Shown here piece by piece: positions 53,002 through 61,456 of a stretch of DNA of 64,000 bases; the stretch's first letter is position 1, and every line of letters begins with the position of its first letter. Under the pieces are notes generated by a model. It was given only the letters and a program-made list of their open reading frames with translations, had not been told where the DNA came from and searched no databases. Made by a program: the position numbers and the translations under genes. The stretch is taken from positions 186,001-250,000 of the forward strand of contig JAGAKE010000002.1 of NCBI GenBank assembly GCA_017625775.1. Reading direction: 5' to 3'. This DNA comes from Fibrobacteraceae bacterium. Lineage in GTDB: Bacteria; Fibrobacterota; Fibrobacteria; Fibrobacterales; Fibrobacteraceae.

Positions 53002-54363
53002 ATGATGAGTGAAAAATGTGTTGCTATTATCGGTGCTGGAATTACTGGTTTAACGACTGGGTATTATTTAAAAAGAAATAATATTCCCTTTCGGATTTTT
53101 GATACAGCTAGTTTGCCTGGTGGCGTCATGCAGTCAAAAAAAAATGAAACTTTTGTATGGGAAACTGGGCCAAGTACAGGAACACTTGGAAAACCGGAAG
53201 CAATGGAATTGTTTGAAGATTTGGATTTATCCTTACTTGAAACCGCTCCAAGTTTAGCTGGCAATCGATACATCTGGAAAGGGAAAAAACTACACGCATT
53301 GCCTTCTTCTCCAATTTCTGGATTAACAACTCCTTTGTTTTCTTGGAAAGATAAATTTGGAATTTTGTTCGAACCAATTCGCCCTAAAGGAAAAGATCCA
53401 GAAGAAACACTTACTTCTTTTGTAAAACGCCGTTTAGGAACATCTATTTTAGAATATGCCGTAGATCCATTTGTTTCCGGAGTTTATGCAGGTTCTCCAG
53501 ATACTATTATTCCAAAATATGCTTTGCCAAAGTTATATGCGTTAGAAGAAAATTATGGCAGTTTTATTCGTGGTAGTATCAAAAAAATGAAAGAGCCTAA
53601 AACACCACGAGATAAAAAAGCAACAAAAAAAGTTTTTTCTGCTAAAGGCGGTTTTTCTTGCTTGATTGAAAAGTTGACGCAAGAGATAGGAATGGAAAAT
53701 ATTTCTCTTGGGCTTGAAAAATGTAAAGTTCGTTTAGATGAAAATGGTTATATAGTTTCTGCTAATGAATTAGAAAATAAATTTTCTCATGTGGTTTTTT
53801 GTGGTAGTGCAAGGCGTTTAGAAGAATCATTTTCATTCTTAGCAGAAGAAGGTTTACAAGATGCTTTTCAAATTACTTACACATCTGTGATGGAAGTGGC
53901 GGTCGGCTTTAAAAATTGGAAAGGGCGTCCACTGGATGGTTTTGGTGCTTTAATGCCTTCTAAAGAAAAAAGAAAAATTCTTGGAATACTTTTCTTGTCT
54001 TCTTTATTCAGTGGAAGAGCGCCAAAGGGTGGGGCAATGCTTTCTGTTTTTATGGGTGGTATTAGGCATCCAGAATATTTAAAATTATCAGATGCTGAAG
54101 TCTTTGAAATGGTAAAAAAAGAAATTCAGGAAACTTTGTGCGTAACGGATTTTTCTCCAGAATTATTTGAAATCACAAGGCATGAAATGGCTATTCCGCA
54201 ATACGACAAAACAACACCTGCAAGAATGGCTGCTTTTGCCAAAGCAGAATCTATGCATCCAGGTTTAATACTTGGCGGAAATGGAATTGGTGGAATTGGA
54301 ATGGCGGATAGAATTCGTCAAGGTAAGGAAATGGCTCTTCGAATTGTGGGGGAGAATAGCTAG
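53002..54363 (+). CDS. hemG: Protoporphyrinogen/coproporphyrinogen oxidase, HemY type
   Basis: A 453-residue FAD-dependent amine-oxidase-fold enzyme of heme synthesis. The dinucleotide motif is AIIGAGITGLTTGYYLKRN, then LPGGVMQSKKN, ETGPSTG, DPFVSGVYAGSPD and the C-terminal GGNGIGGIGMADRI that closes the FAD site. The symbol hemG is used in many annotations for this hemY-type enzyme; whether coproporphyrinogen or protoporphyrinogen is the substrate cannot be read directly. AAGGA precedes the ATG by 6 nt. Its place in a quinone operon links heme and menaquinone to electron transport. Confidence 0.85.
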   Translation: MMSEKCVAIIGAGITGLTTGYYLKRNNIPFRIFDTASLPGGVMQSKKNETFVWETGPSTGTLGKPEAMELFEDLDLSLLETAPSLAGNRYIWKGKKLHALPSSPISGLTTPLFSWKDKFGILFEPIRPKGKDPEETLTSFVKRRLGTSILEYAVDPFVSGVYAGSPDTIIPKYALPKLYALEENYGSFIRGSIKKMKEPKTPRDKKATKKVFSAKGGFSCLIEKLTQEIGMENISLGLEKCKVRLDENGYIVSANELENKFSHVVFCGSARRLEESFSFLAEEGLQDAFQITYTSVMEVAVGFKNWKGRPLDGFGALMPSKEKRKILGILFLSSLFSGRAPKGGAMLSVFMGGIRHPEYLKLSDAEVFEMVKKEIQETLCVTDFSPELFEITRHEMAIPQYDKTTPARMAAFAKAESMHPGLILGGNGIGGIGMADRIRQGKEMALRIVGENS

Positions 54364-54441
54364 TTATTTCAAAGAAATCTAAAAAAAAAGAAAATTTTGA
54401 AATTACATCGTAATTTTTACCCTTTTATTTAGATTTTTTTC

Positions 54442-54447
54442 TATATT
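54442..54447 (+). promoter_or_regulatory. -10 element of the tRNA-Leu gene
   Basis: TATATT ends 17 nt before the tRNA 5' end. A weak 7-bp hairpin (AAATTAC/GTAATTT near 54400) lies upstream and may end the hemG transcript. Confidence 0.45.
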
Positions 54448-54464
54448 ACGGCTAAACCATCTGT

Positions 54465-54547
<83 letters not shown>

Positions 54548-54554
54548 TTGTTTT

Positions 54555-54562
54555 TAAGCTTG
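54555..54562 (+). promoter_or_regulatory. -10-like TAAGCTTG between tRNA-Leu and the next gene
   Basis: TAAGCT (54555-54560) ends 6 nt before ATG 54567. It is weaker than the other examples; readthrough from the tRNA promoter is also possible. Confidence 0.3.
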
Positions 54563-54566
54563 ATTT

Positions 54567-55007
54567 ATGATTGAATTCTACCCTAAATCCATTTACTATC
54601 CGAGAGAAGCAGTTGAAGAAAAACTTGCTAAGGGGGAATTACAATCAACAGAAAAACAATTATTTGGTTTTGCTCTTCGTCATCGTGATGAAATTCAAGC
54701 ATTAGCGAAAGAAGACGAACCGCAACCAAGTGACGAAACTCTGCTAGACAATTTAAGAGCTTATATTCTTTCCACTGGGACATTGAATCCTGCTGCTGAT
54801 ATGGGAAATATGTTCCGTGAAATTTCCAATGAAGTTTGGTTCCAAAATGAAAAAAAGCCTATTTCTTCTCAACAAGTGACTGAAGAATGGAAAAAATTAT
54901 ACGCTCAAAAATGGCACGAAGCAAGAATTTTTGAAGCTTTTATTTTGATTGAACATCGAGCTCAAGAATTGGTTGCTGTTCTACGTCAAACCGAATCAGT
55001 ACAATAA
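54567..55007 (+). CDS. Soluble helical protein of unknown function
   Basis: A 146-residue, mainly helical, charged protein (FYPKSIYYPREAVEEKLAKG ... ARIFEAFILIEHRAQELV) without signal peptide or membrane helix. It starts 19 bp after tRNA-Leu. Its last 68 bp overlap the end of the convergent gene at 54940-55467. No family recognised. Coding is supported by the long open frame and charged helices, but the shared tail means one of the two may be shorter in reality. Confidence 0.6.
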   Translation: MIEFYPKSIYYPREAVEEKLAKGELQSTEKQLFGFALRHRDEIQALAKEDEPQPSDETLLDNLRAYILSTGTLNPAADMGNMFREISNEVWFQNEKKPISSQQVTEEWKKLYAQKWHEARIFEAFILIEHRAQELVAVLRQTESVQ

Positions 55008-55467
55008 CTTTGTCTCTGCCATGCGCTCTTGTGTAGCGCCAATATTTTTCAATATAATTTGCAATCTGTTGAGCTAAAACCTTGTTGTTTGGGCTAGTAA
55101 TTGCAGGCATTACATTCTCAAATTTTCCTTGTTTAGAAATTTCCATATAAATTCCAAAAATTTCATGGCGAGGTTTCCGCTTGTTTTTTTTGCAATAATC
55201 CTTAAATATATAATGTAACCCAATAGCTCTTGCTTGAACAAAGGTTTTAAATTTTTTAGGGTCTCGCCAGCGATTTTCACCAATCCACCAAAAATCTTTT
55301 AACTGAAATGGACGTGTAAAACCAATAGCAGATTGAATTTGAGTAAATTCTTGTTTTGTTTCTTTAGTTTCTTGAATAGGAGAGTTTTTTAGAACAAATC
55401 CGAGTAAGCCCAAAAAGCAAAGGCAAAATAAAATTAAAGGAAAATCGTTTCGAATTTTTTGGGCCAT
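54940..55467 (-). CDS. Membrane-anchored protein with TonB-C-like tail, unknown function
   Basis: A 175-residue protein with one N-terminal helix (FPLILFCLCFLGLLGFVL) and a soluble C-terminal domain. The segment YMEISKQGKFENVMPAITSP, followed by IANYIEKYWRYTRAHG and VIVLIRFDV, has the strand-helix-strand pattern of TonB/AgmX C-terminal domains, a weak resemblance only. It begins 3 bp after recJ ends, so it belongs to the recJ-holB-envC-ftsX unit. Its last 68 bp overlap the convergent gene. Confidence 0.6.
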   Translation of the reverse strand: MAQKIRNDFPLILFCLCFLGLLGFVLKNSPIQETKETKQEFTQIQSAIGFTRPFQLKDFWWIGENRWRDPKKFKTFVQARAIGLHYIFKDYCKKNKRKPRHEIFGIYMEISKQGKFENVMPAITSPNNKVLAQQIANYIEKYWRYTRAHGRDKVIVLIRFDVEQQPILELDVQSK

Positions 55468-55470
55468 GAA

Positions 55471-57135
55471 TTAAAAAATATTTTTTACTTGAAGTTGTAA
55501 AGTAGGTTTTCCATAAAAGACATTCCATGCAATTTCAAAATCTACCGTTACCTCTTTTCCAAGAGAAGCTATTGCATTTTTCTTTTTTCCCATTCCAAAA
55601 GCGATTCCTGGAAAACGTAAAGAGCCTGCTTGAGAAAGTTCTAAGTTTAAATGCCCGCCAGGAGATTCTCGCATAGAACAAATGGTTACTTTTTCTGCGC
55701 GAAAAAGAGGCATTGAAAACTTTCCAACAAGTGGTTCCATTTGTGAAAGCCATCGCATTAAGTTATCATCAATTTCAGTAAAAGCAACCTGAATAGGAAG
55801 TGTTTTTTCAATAAGAACTTTAGGCTCTTGATATTCACTAGGATTTGAGTTTAAGCGTTCTCTTAGTGTTGAAATGTTTTCTTGTAATATGGAAAAACCG
55901 GCGGCGTTTGCATGTCCGCCCCAACGAGTAAATAAATCCCGACACTCAAAAAGAGCTTTGTGCCAATTAAAACCCGGAATAGCTCTAGCCGAGGCGCTAG
56001 CAAGTCCATCTGCTTGTATAGAAAGCACGGCGGCCGGGCGATCAAATTCTTGGGTTAATTTAGCGGCAACAATTCCGATAACGCCTAAATGCCAATCTTT
56101 ACCATCCACAATTAAAACGGAAGGGAGATTATCTCCGTGTAAATCACGCACGCGCTGGACGGCCATTTTTGAAATTTCATTTTCTTTATTTTTTCTTTTT
56201 ATATTCCAGCCAGCAAGTGTTTTTACCATGCCAATAGCAGATTCCCTTTTATCGCAAAGTAAAAGTTCTAAAGCTGGGTCTGGTTTTTCCATTCGTCCAG
56301 GTGCGTTTAATAATGGAGCCACTCGGAAAATAATGCTTTGCGCACTCATCGTTTGCGGGTATTGCAGTTGAGAATGGCAAATGGCTGCAATTCCAGGAAA
56401 AGGACTTTTCCACATACTAAACAAGCCGCAGCGAGTAAAGTAACGATTTTCTGGTGTCATCGGAACTAAATCAGCGAGTGTTCCTAGAGCCACTAATTCT
56501 AAAAAATGTTCTGATAGAGGAATATTTAGTCGTGAATAAAGAGCACACAAAAATTTATAGGCAACTCCAACACCACAGAGATCTTTATTTTGATAAAAAT
56601 CCTGTTCCTGATGAGGGTCTAATAAAACATCGCAATTAGGTAATCCTTCGCCAGAAGGTTGGTGATGGTCAATGACCATTGTTCGAAGCCCTTTTTCGTT
56701 GGCGTAGTCTATTTCTGCATTTGCGGTAATTCCTGTATCAACGGTAACAAGCTTTTGAGCCCCTGCAGAAATCATTTCATCAATAGCCGCTGTAGATAAT
56801 CCATAGCCTGCACCAAATCGATTCGGAAGTCTCCATTGAACAGAAATACCAATGTCTGAAAGTCCGCGCACTAGAAGTGCTACACTACTTAAGCCATCTA
56901 AATCATAATCTCCAAAAACGAAAAGAGTTTCTTTTTTTTCTCGAACATTTAAAATCCATTCAACTGCTTCATTCATACCAAGCATCGAAAATGGATCAAG
57001 CACAGAATTTGAATTGCCATAAAGAAGAGCGTGGAATTCACTCACTGTTTTAACACCACGAGAAATTGCAATACGGGCAATAAGGTGAGGAACATTGAAT
57101 GTACTAGAAAGCGAAGAAGCTAACAAATCAAACAT
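55471..57135 (-). CDS. recJ: Single-stranded-DNA-specific exonuclease RecJ
   Basis: A 554-residue 5'-3' exonuclease of the DHH family. Metal-binding motifs FGDYDLDGLSSVALL, VDTGIT, VIDHHQPS (the DHH triad) and GGHANAAGFS are present, followed by an OB-fold C-terminal region. Works with RecF and RecQ in gap repair; recF is encoded at 5234. The start overlaps the holB stop (TAATG), indicating coupling. Confidence 0.95.
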   Translation of the reverse strand: MFDLLASSLSSTFNVPHLIARIAISRGVKTVSEFHALLYGNSNSVLDPFSMLGMNEAVEWILNVREKKETLFVFGDYDLDGLSSVALLVRGLSDIGISVQWRLPNRFGAGYGLSTAAIDEMISAGAQKLVTVDTGITANAEIDYANEKGLRTMVIDHHQPSGEGLPNCDVLLDPHQEQDFYQNKDLCGVGVAYKFLCALYSRLNIPLSEHFLELVALGTLADLVPMTPENRYFTRCGLFSMWKSPFPGIAAICHSQLQYPQTMSAQSIIFRVAPLLNAPGRMEKPDPALELLLCDKRESAIGMVKTLAGWNIKRKNKENEISKMAVQRVRDLHGDNLPSVLIVDGKDWHLGVIGIVAAKLTQEFDRPAAVLSIQADGLASASARAIPGFNWHKALFECRDLFTRWGGHANAAGFSILQENISTLRERLNSNPSEYQEPKVLIEKTLPIQVAFTEIDDNLMRWLSQMEPLVGKFSMPLFRAEKVTICSMRESPGGHLNLELSQAGSLRFPGIAFGMGKKKNAIASLGKEVTVDFEIAWNVFYGKPTLQLQVKNIF

Positions 57136-58247
57136 TAGAGTTCTCCATCGAATAGCTTGATGGCTAATGTTTGTAATGTCATCATGATAGATGTTGATCT
57201 TCCTGCAAGAATTTTAGAAGTTTCTTGAACTTTGTTCAAAGCAATTTGCACGCTTTTAGGACTTGTGTGTTCTAATAATGAAACAGGAATTTTTGAAAAA
57301 GTTTCTGGTAAGCGTAACGGTAAATTTGCTTGAGCGCGTGTTATATCTACGAGAAGAAAACTGAGAACATCTAACAAGAGTAGGGCAGAGTCTAATTCGA
57401 TTTTTGAACCTGCTTGTTGCAAGAGTAAGAATAAATCAGAATAGCGTTTTTCGTAAGCTAGAGTAATGAACGAAACCGCTAAACTAGATGTAGATTCAAT
57501 GTATTCGTCAAAAAATATTGCTCTTCCAAAAGAACCTAAACATAAGCCTAAATTATCAGGAGAAATCTCTCGAGAAAATTGCTTTTGAAATTCATATTTG
57601 ATTTCTTCATCGGTCCATGTTTGCAAATGAATGGAAGAACAACGAGAACGTATCGTTTCAAGTAAAAGATCTTTTGAGGGTGTTGTTAAAATAAAATAGG
57701 TGTTGTCTGGAACCTCTTCTAAGGTTTTTAAAAAAGCGTTGGCTGCTTCTGTGTTCATTCTTTCCGCTTCAGCGATAATCACACAGCGTGCAGTCGGAGA
57801 CCGAAGTGTAAATTTTTTGTTTAGCGCTCTCACTAAATCAATAGAAATAATTGATTCTGGTGGAAGATAATCAATAGCGTATGGATTCTCTAAGATTTTT
57901 TTTGCATAAGAAGAGGTGAATTCTTCAACAGAGGTGGACTTTGAACGAGAAGTCATTTCTTCTGCAGTTTTGGCTTTAGCTTCTTCAGCTTTTAATGGAA
58001 TTAGCCATTGTTCAGCAACTTCAGGAGCGAGAGCTGATTTACAACCGAAACATTTTCCGCACGGCCTTTTTTCTGGATGAGTGCAGAGTAATGCCTGCAT
58101 AAGTTCTATAGCCAATTTCTTCTTTCCAATTCCGGCGGCTCCATCAATTAGTACTGCTTGTGGAAAACGATTTTCTTGCAGAGCTAAAACAACCCGCTTC
58201 AAAGAGAGTTCTTGCGATTTTGGGCCATGTATTTCGTATTCAATCAT
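57135..58247 (-). CDS. holB: DNA polymerase III delta' subunit
   Basis: A 370-residue clamp-loader subunit. The P-loop is degenerate (GAAGIGKKK, with Lys instead of Thr/Ser), as expected for delta', which does not hydrolyse ATP. The zinc ribbon is CGKCFGC with an upstream Cys; RCVIIAEAERMNTEAANAFL, KTLEEVP, and the SRC motif (IRSRCS) are intact. ATG 58247 is preferred over 58262 because it overlaps the upstream stop as ATGA. Confidence 0.9.
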   Translation of the reverse strand: MIEYEIHGPKSQELSLKRVVLALQENRFPQAVLIDGAAGIGKKKLAIELMQALLCTHPEKRPCGKCFGCKSALAPEVAEQWLIPLKAEEAKAKTAEEMTSRSKSTSVEEFTSSYAKKILENPYAIDYLPPESIISIDLVRALNKKFTLRSPTARCVIIAEAERMNTEAANAFLKTLEEVPDNTYFILTTPSKDLLLETIRSRCSSIHLQTWTDEEIKYEFQKQFSREISPDNLGLCLGSFGRAIFFDEYIESTSSLAVSFITLAYEKRYSDLFLLLQQAGSKIELDSALLLLDVLSFLLVDITRAQANLPLRLPETFSKIPVSLLEHTSPKSVQIALNKVQETSKILAGRSTSIMMTLQTLAIKLFDGEL

Positions 58248-59464
58248 TTGCTTTTTACCCATTGTAGCGGATCTAAAGGTTCAATTCCTGCACTGACTTG
58301 AAAATATAGCTTTATACCATTTAAAGAAGCGACGTCTCCTACAATTCCTATTTCCTGACAGTTGGTAACTGCATCGCCTTCTTTCACTAAAATTTTTTCT
58401 AAGTGTCCGTAAACAGAGAAAAATCCATCTGCATGTTCTATAATCACAGAAGGACCGCGTCCATCAATTTCAGAAACAAGCGCAACAGTTCCGTGAGCAG
58501 CAGCTTTCACTTTTGCTCCTTTTTTTCCTCTTATTTCAACACCAAGATTTTTCGTCCGGATATGCAGGACAGGATGTTCTTGGAATCCATATTGACTTAA
58601 AATTTCTCCATTTAGAGGTAAACATTTTGGATAAACTAAACTAGGCTCTTTTACAACAGGTTTGGGTTCTGGTTTCTTTTCTTCCTTCTTTTTTTTCTTC
58701 TCTTCCTTTTTTCGTTTTGCTTCAGCTTGTTCTCGTTTCCTTTTTTCTTCTAATTTTTTGATAAGAGAAAGCATTGTTTTTTGGTTCTTTTCGTATTCTT
58801 TCAAGGCTTTTTGTTGCATTGCTTGATCATTTTTTAAACTAAGAAGCATAGTTTGTTGCCCATCGATTTGTTCTTTCAAACTAGCTTGCTCCATTGTCTT
58901 TTTTTGTTGTAGTATTTTAAGCTCGTCAAGGTGAGCCGATTCTTGCTTTTTCTTTGAGTTGTATTCTTGTAAAGTTCGTTCAAGCACATTGATTCTGAGT
59001 TTATCAGCACTTAAAAGCCTGTGAACCATGTATATCATTCGTTCAGGATTATCTTTTTGTACGAGTAATTGATAAAGAACCTCTGCCTGCCCATGTTCTC
59101 CACGTTGATAAAGTAGCCGAATCCTTTTTTTCATAGCTTGTCTTAATTTTTTTATTTCTCTATCAAGAGAGTCTAATTCTAAGCCAAGTCGATTCAATTC
59201 TAAAGTAACAGATTTTTCGTTTTTTTCTAAAGCAGAAAGATACTCTTGTGTTTTTCCAAGGTTTTGGTCAAGAATGGAAAGAGTTGAAATTACGCTTTTT
59301 TCCTCGGATTTTAATAGCTCCAATTGTTTTCTGCGTTTTGCAAGGTCTGCTTCAATTTTTTTAAGTTCTGTTCTTCGCTCTCGTAATTGAACTTCTGTTT
59401 TCGGTGGAGCCGAAAACACATAGGTGCATAAAAAAAGTAGAATTAAAATAAACGAGCGATTCAA
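58244..59464 (-). CDS. EnvC-like coiled-coil protein with degenerate LytM (M23) domain
   Basis: A 406-residue exported protein: signal peptide, a coiled coil of about 230 residues, a Lys/Glu-rich linker, and a LytM/M23 domain (about 280-406). The domain lacks the zinc ligands: the HxxxD region reads TKNLGVEI and the HxH strand reads KLYFQV, so it should not cleave peptidoglycan. This matches EnvC, which activates amidases at the division site under control of FtsEX. The TTG start overlaps the ftsX stop (TTGA) with GAGGAG about 7 nt upstream. The adjacent ftsX supports the assignment. Confidence 0.82.
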   Translation of the reverse strand: MNRSFILILLFLCTYVFSAPPKTEVQLRERRTELKKIEADLAKRRKQLELLKSEEKSVISTLSILDQNLGKTQEYLSALEKNEKSVTLELNRLGLELDSLDREIKKLRQAMKKRIRLLYQRGEHGQAEVLYQLLVQKDNPERMIYMVHRLLSADKLRINVLERTLQEYNSKKKQESAHLDELKILQQKKTMEQASLKEQIDGQQTMLLSLKNDQAMQQKALKEYEKNQKTMLSLIKKLEEKRKREQAEAKRKKEEKKKKKEEKKPEPKPVVKEPSLVYPKCLPLNGEILSQYGFQEHPVLHIRTKNLGVEIRGKKGAKVKAAAHGTVALVSEIDGRGPSVIIEHADGFFSVYGHLEKILVKEGDAVTNCQEIGIVGDVASLNGIKLYFQVSAGIEPLDPLQWVKSK

Positions 59465-60345
59465 GAGGAAACTCCTCTTTCTTTAGCTAAAAATTTCCGA
59501 ACGGCGCGTAAACTAGCAAATGCCGAAAGAAATGAAACAGAAATAACCGTCACGATAACGGGTAAAAGTTTTCCCTCTAAAGCACTTCCTAATAAAGGGA
59601 AATGATTTCCGAGAGAGCTAAATAATGTAATGGTTAAAAGAGAAGCTAAAAGACTTCCGACAAAACCAAGCCCCATACCTTCTAAAACAAAGGGAAACTC
59701 TATAAAGAATCGGCTAGCTCCAGTATATTTCATATTTTCCACTAATACTTTACGGGAATAAAGAGAAAGTCTTACCGCATTTCCAATAATAAGTGACAAA
59801 GTAAATAGCAGAAGAATAATTCCTAGAATAGGCCAAAAGAATAATCGAGTTTTCCATTCGGCTAAAGTTCTAGCCCAAGTGAGAGGTGCTTGTACGGCGT
59901 CAAAATTTCCGCTCCGTTCTAGAATGCCTAGCCATTCTTCTAAATAAGAAGGAACCCAGTAGCGTTCGTTCATGTGTAATTTAAAAGAAGCTGGTAAAGG
60001 GTTTTCACCAACCATTTCAAGCATTTCTGCTGAAAAGTGATTTTTAAAAATTTTTGTTGCTTCTTCTTGGCTGATAAATTCAAGAGAGTCTAGCCATTTT
60101 TCAGTTTTAAGATTTTTTTGAATTTCTGAAATTTCAGCATTAGAAATAGAATCTTTTAAGAAAGCGTCAATGGTATAAAATGAACCTTCCATTTTTAAAA
60201 GTCTAGTTCCGCCGCGAAGCGCTAGCAAAGAAGCAGAAAGTAAAGCCGAACATAAAAAAATAGTCACCAAAGTTGGGAATAGAACCATTCGATGTTCTTT
60301 CCAACCAGAAAAAGATTCTTTGATAAGGTATAGTATTTGACTCAC
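59461..60345 (-). CDS. ftsX: Cell division protein FtsX
   Basis: A 294-residue four-helix permease-like protein of the FtsEX complex. Typical features: N-terminal helix (LVTIFLCSALLSASLLAL), a periplasmic loop of about 130 residues (residues 50-180), and three C-terminal helices (LGIILLLFTLSLIIGNAV and others) with YTGASRFF before the third. GTG 60345 is chosen because TATATT ends 8 nt upstream and the protein then begins SQILYLIKESFSGW, as in other FtsX. A frame open to 60426 would extend through the promoter. FtsE is not adjacent. Confidence 0.9.
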   Translation of the reverse strand: MSQILYLIKESFSGWKEHRMVLFPTLVTIFLCSALLSASLLALRGGTRLLKMEGSFYTIDAFLKDSISNAEISEIQKNLKTEKWLDSLEFISQEEATKIFKNHFSAEMLEMVGENPLPASFKLHMNERYWVPSYLEEWLGILERSGNFDAVQAPLTWARTLAEWKTRLFFWPILGIILLLFTLSLIIGNAVRLSLYSRKVLVENMKYTGASRFFIEFPFVLEGMGLGFVGSLLASLLTITLFSSLGNHFPLLGSALEGKLLPVIVTVISVSFLSAFASLRAVRKFLAKERGVSS

Positions 60346-60353
60346 GAAAAGAG

Positions 60354-60359
60354 AATATA
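60354..60359 (-). promoter_or_regulatory. -10 element TATATT for ftsX, near-leaderless arrangement
   Basis: Ends 8 nt before GTG 60345; transcription should begin within 2 nt of the start codon. Confidence 0.45.
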
Positions 60360-60477
60360 TAAATTCTTGTGAATTTATTTTTTTTTCAAGGCTTAGATTG
60401 TTTGATTTCCAGCTTTTTAAAAGCAAAATTTTACAGAATGAATTATAAGTTTTTTACATTTGGAATAGTGAATTTGG

Positions 60478-60485
60478 TAAAATTG
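60478..60485 (+). promoter_or_regulatory. -10-like TAAAATTG, leaderless arrangement
   Basis: TAAAAT (60478-60483) ends 7 nt before ATG 60491. A second candidate, TACATTTG at 60455-60462, would give a 24-nt leader instead. Confidence 0.35.
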
Positions 60486-60490
60486 ATAGT

Positions 60491-61456
60491 ATGAAGAATT
60501 TCAAGTTAAAAGTCATGGCGTTATTGTTTGCCATTGGGTTTTGGTTTTTTGTTGTATCTCAGCAAAAATACCTTTTGACATTAGAAGTTCCTTTGGTAAT
60601 TTCCAGAGTTCCTGAAGTTCTTGCAATCGCCTCTTCTCCTCCTTCGACAATTTCTGTTCAAGTTTCTGGTTATGTGTTAGATTTGTTGCGAATTCGTTCT
60701 GATAAAGAAGAATTAGCTGTAGTCATTAATGCTCAAGATGTGGAACAAGGTTGGACTCATTTTACCATTTCCGCAGAAAATTTTTACGCCCCAGAACATC
60801 CTGAAATTCAGTATGTAGAAGGAGAAAGAATTCGCTCTTTAGATATTGAATTTGATACTAAAATTCATAGAACCATTCCGGTTCAAATGAAAACGGAGTT
60901 TGAATGTGCTTCTGGCTATACTTTTGTAGAAGAACATAAAATTACCCCGAGTAAAATTGAAGTTTCTGGAGCCAGAACAACGTTGATGTCTTTAGGTAAT
61001 ATTTATACTGAATCAGGTTTGCATAAGGATTTAAAAGCAAATTCGTCTTTTGAAATAAAAATCGTAACGGATTCATTGCCGGCGTATGTTCAGTTAAAAG
61101 ATTCTGTGGTGAAAGTGGAACTTGCTGTGCAGGCTATTGCGCAAAAAACTTTTCATAAAATTCCAGTGCATTTAATTGGTTTATATGATAAAGAAAAGTA
61201 TGCACTAGAACCTTCTGTTGCCGATGTTGAAATCACGGGAGGCTCTGAGATTATACAATCATTTAAACCAGAAGAACTAGATTTATTCGTTGAATTTAGT
61301 CGCTTTGCGATTGAAAATACAGATGAATTGGCGGCTAGTATTCGTTTAACTAAAAATGTGAAGGGCTATCGGATTCAGCCAGAAAAATTTGCATTAATTG
61401 AAAAAAATATTCAGGATACCTCAGAAACAACAGAGGTGGTGTCGGAGAATCCATGA
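60491..61456 (+). CDS. YbbR-like domain protein (CdaR family)
   Basis: A 321-residue protein with one N-terminal helix (KVMALLFAIGFWFFVVSQQ) and several YbbR-like beta domains (VPLVISRVPEVL, TIPVQMKTEFECASGYTF, and further repeats). In Firmicutes the homolog CdaR regulates the cyclic di-AMP synthase CdaA, but no cdaA gene is adjacent here. The stop overlaps tsaD by 4 nt. Confidence 0.72.
   Translation: MKNFKLKVMALLFAIGFWFFVVSQQKYLLTLEVPLVISRVPEVLAIASSPPSTISVQVSGYVLDLLRIRSDKEELAVVINAQDVEQGWTHFTISAENFYAPEHPEIQYVEGERIRSLDIEFDTKIHRTIPVQMKTEFECASGYTFVEEHKITPSKIEVSGARTTLMSLGNIYTESGLHKDLKANSSFEIKIVTDSLPAYVQLKDSVVKVELAVQAIAQKTFHKIPVHLIGLYDKEKYALEPSVADVEITGGSEIIQSFKPEELDLFVEFSRFAIENTDELAASIRLTKNVKGYRIQPEKFALIEKNIQDTSETTEVVSENP

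Noticed and set aside
55874-56371. A 165-codon open frame on the plus strand opposite recJ
   Set aside because: It lies fully antisense to the well-supported recJ, has low-complexity Ser/Pro/Phe composition, and has no ribosome-binding site or recognisable domain.
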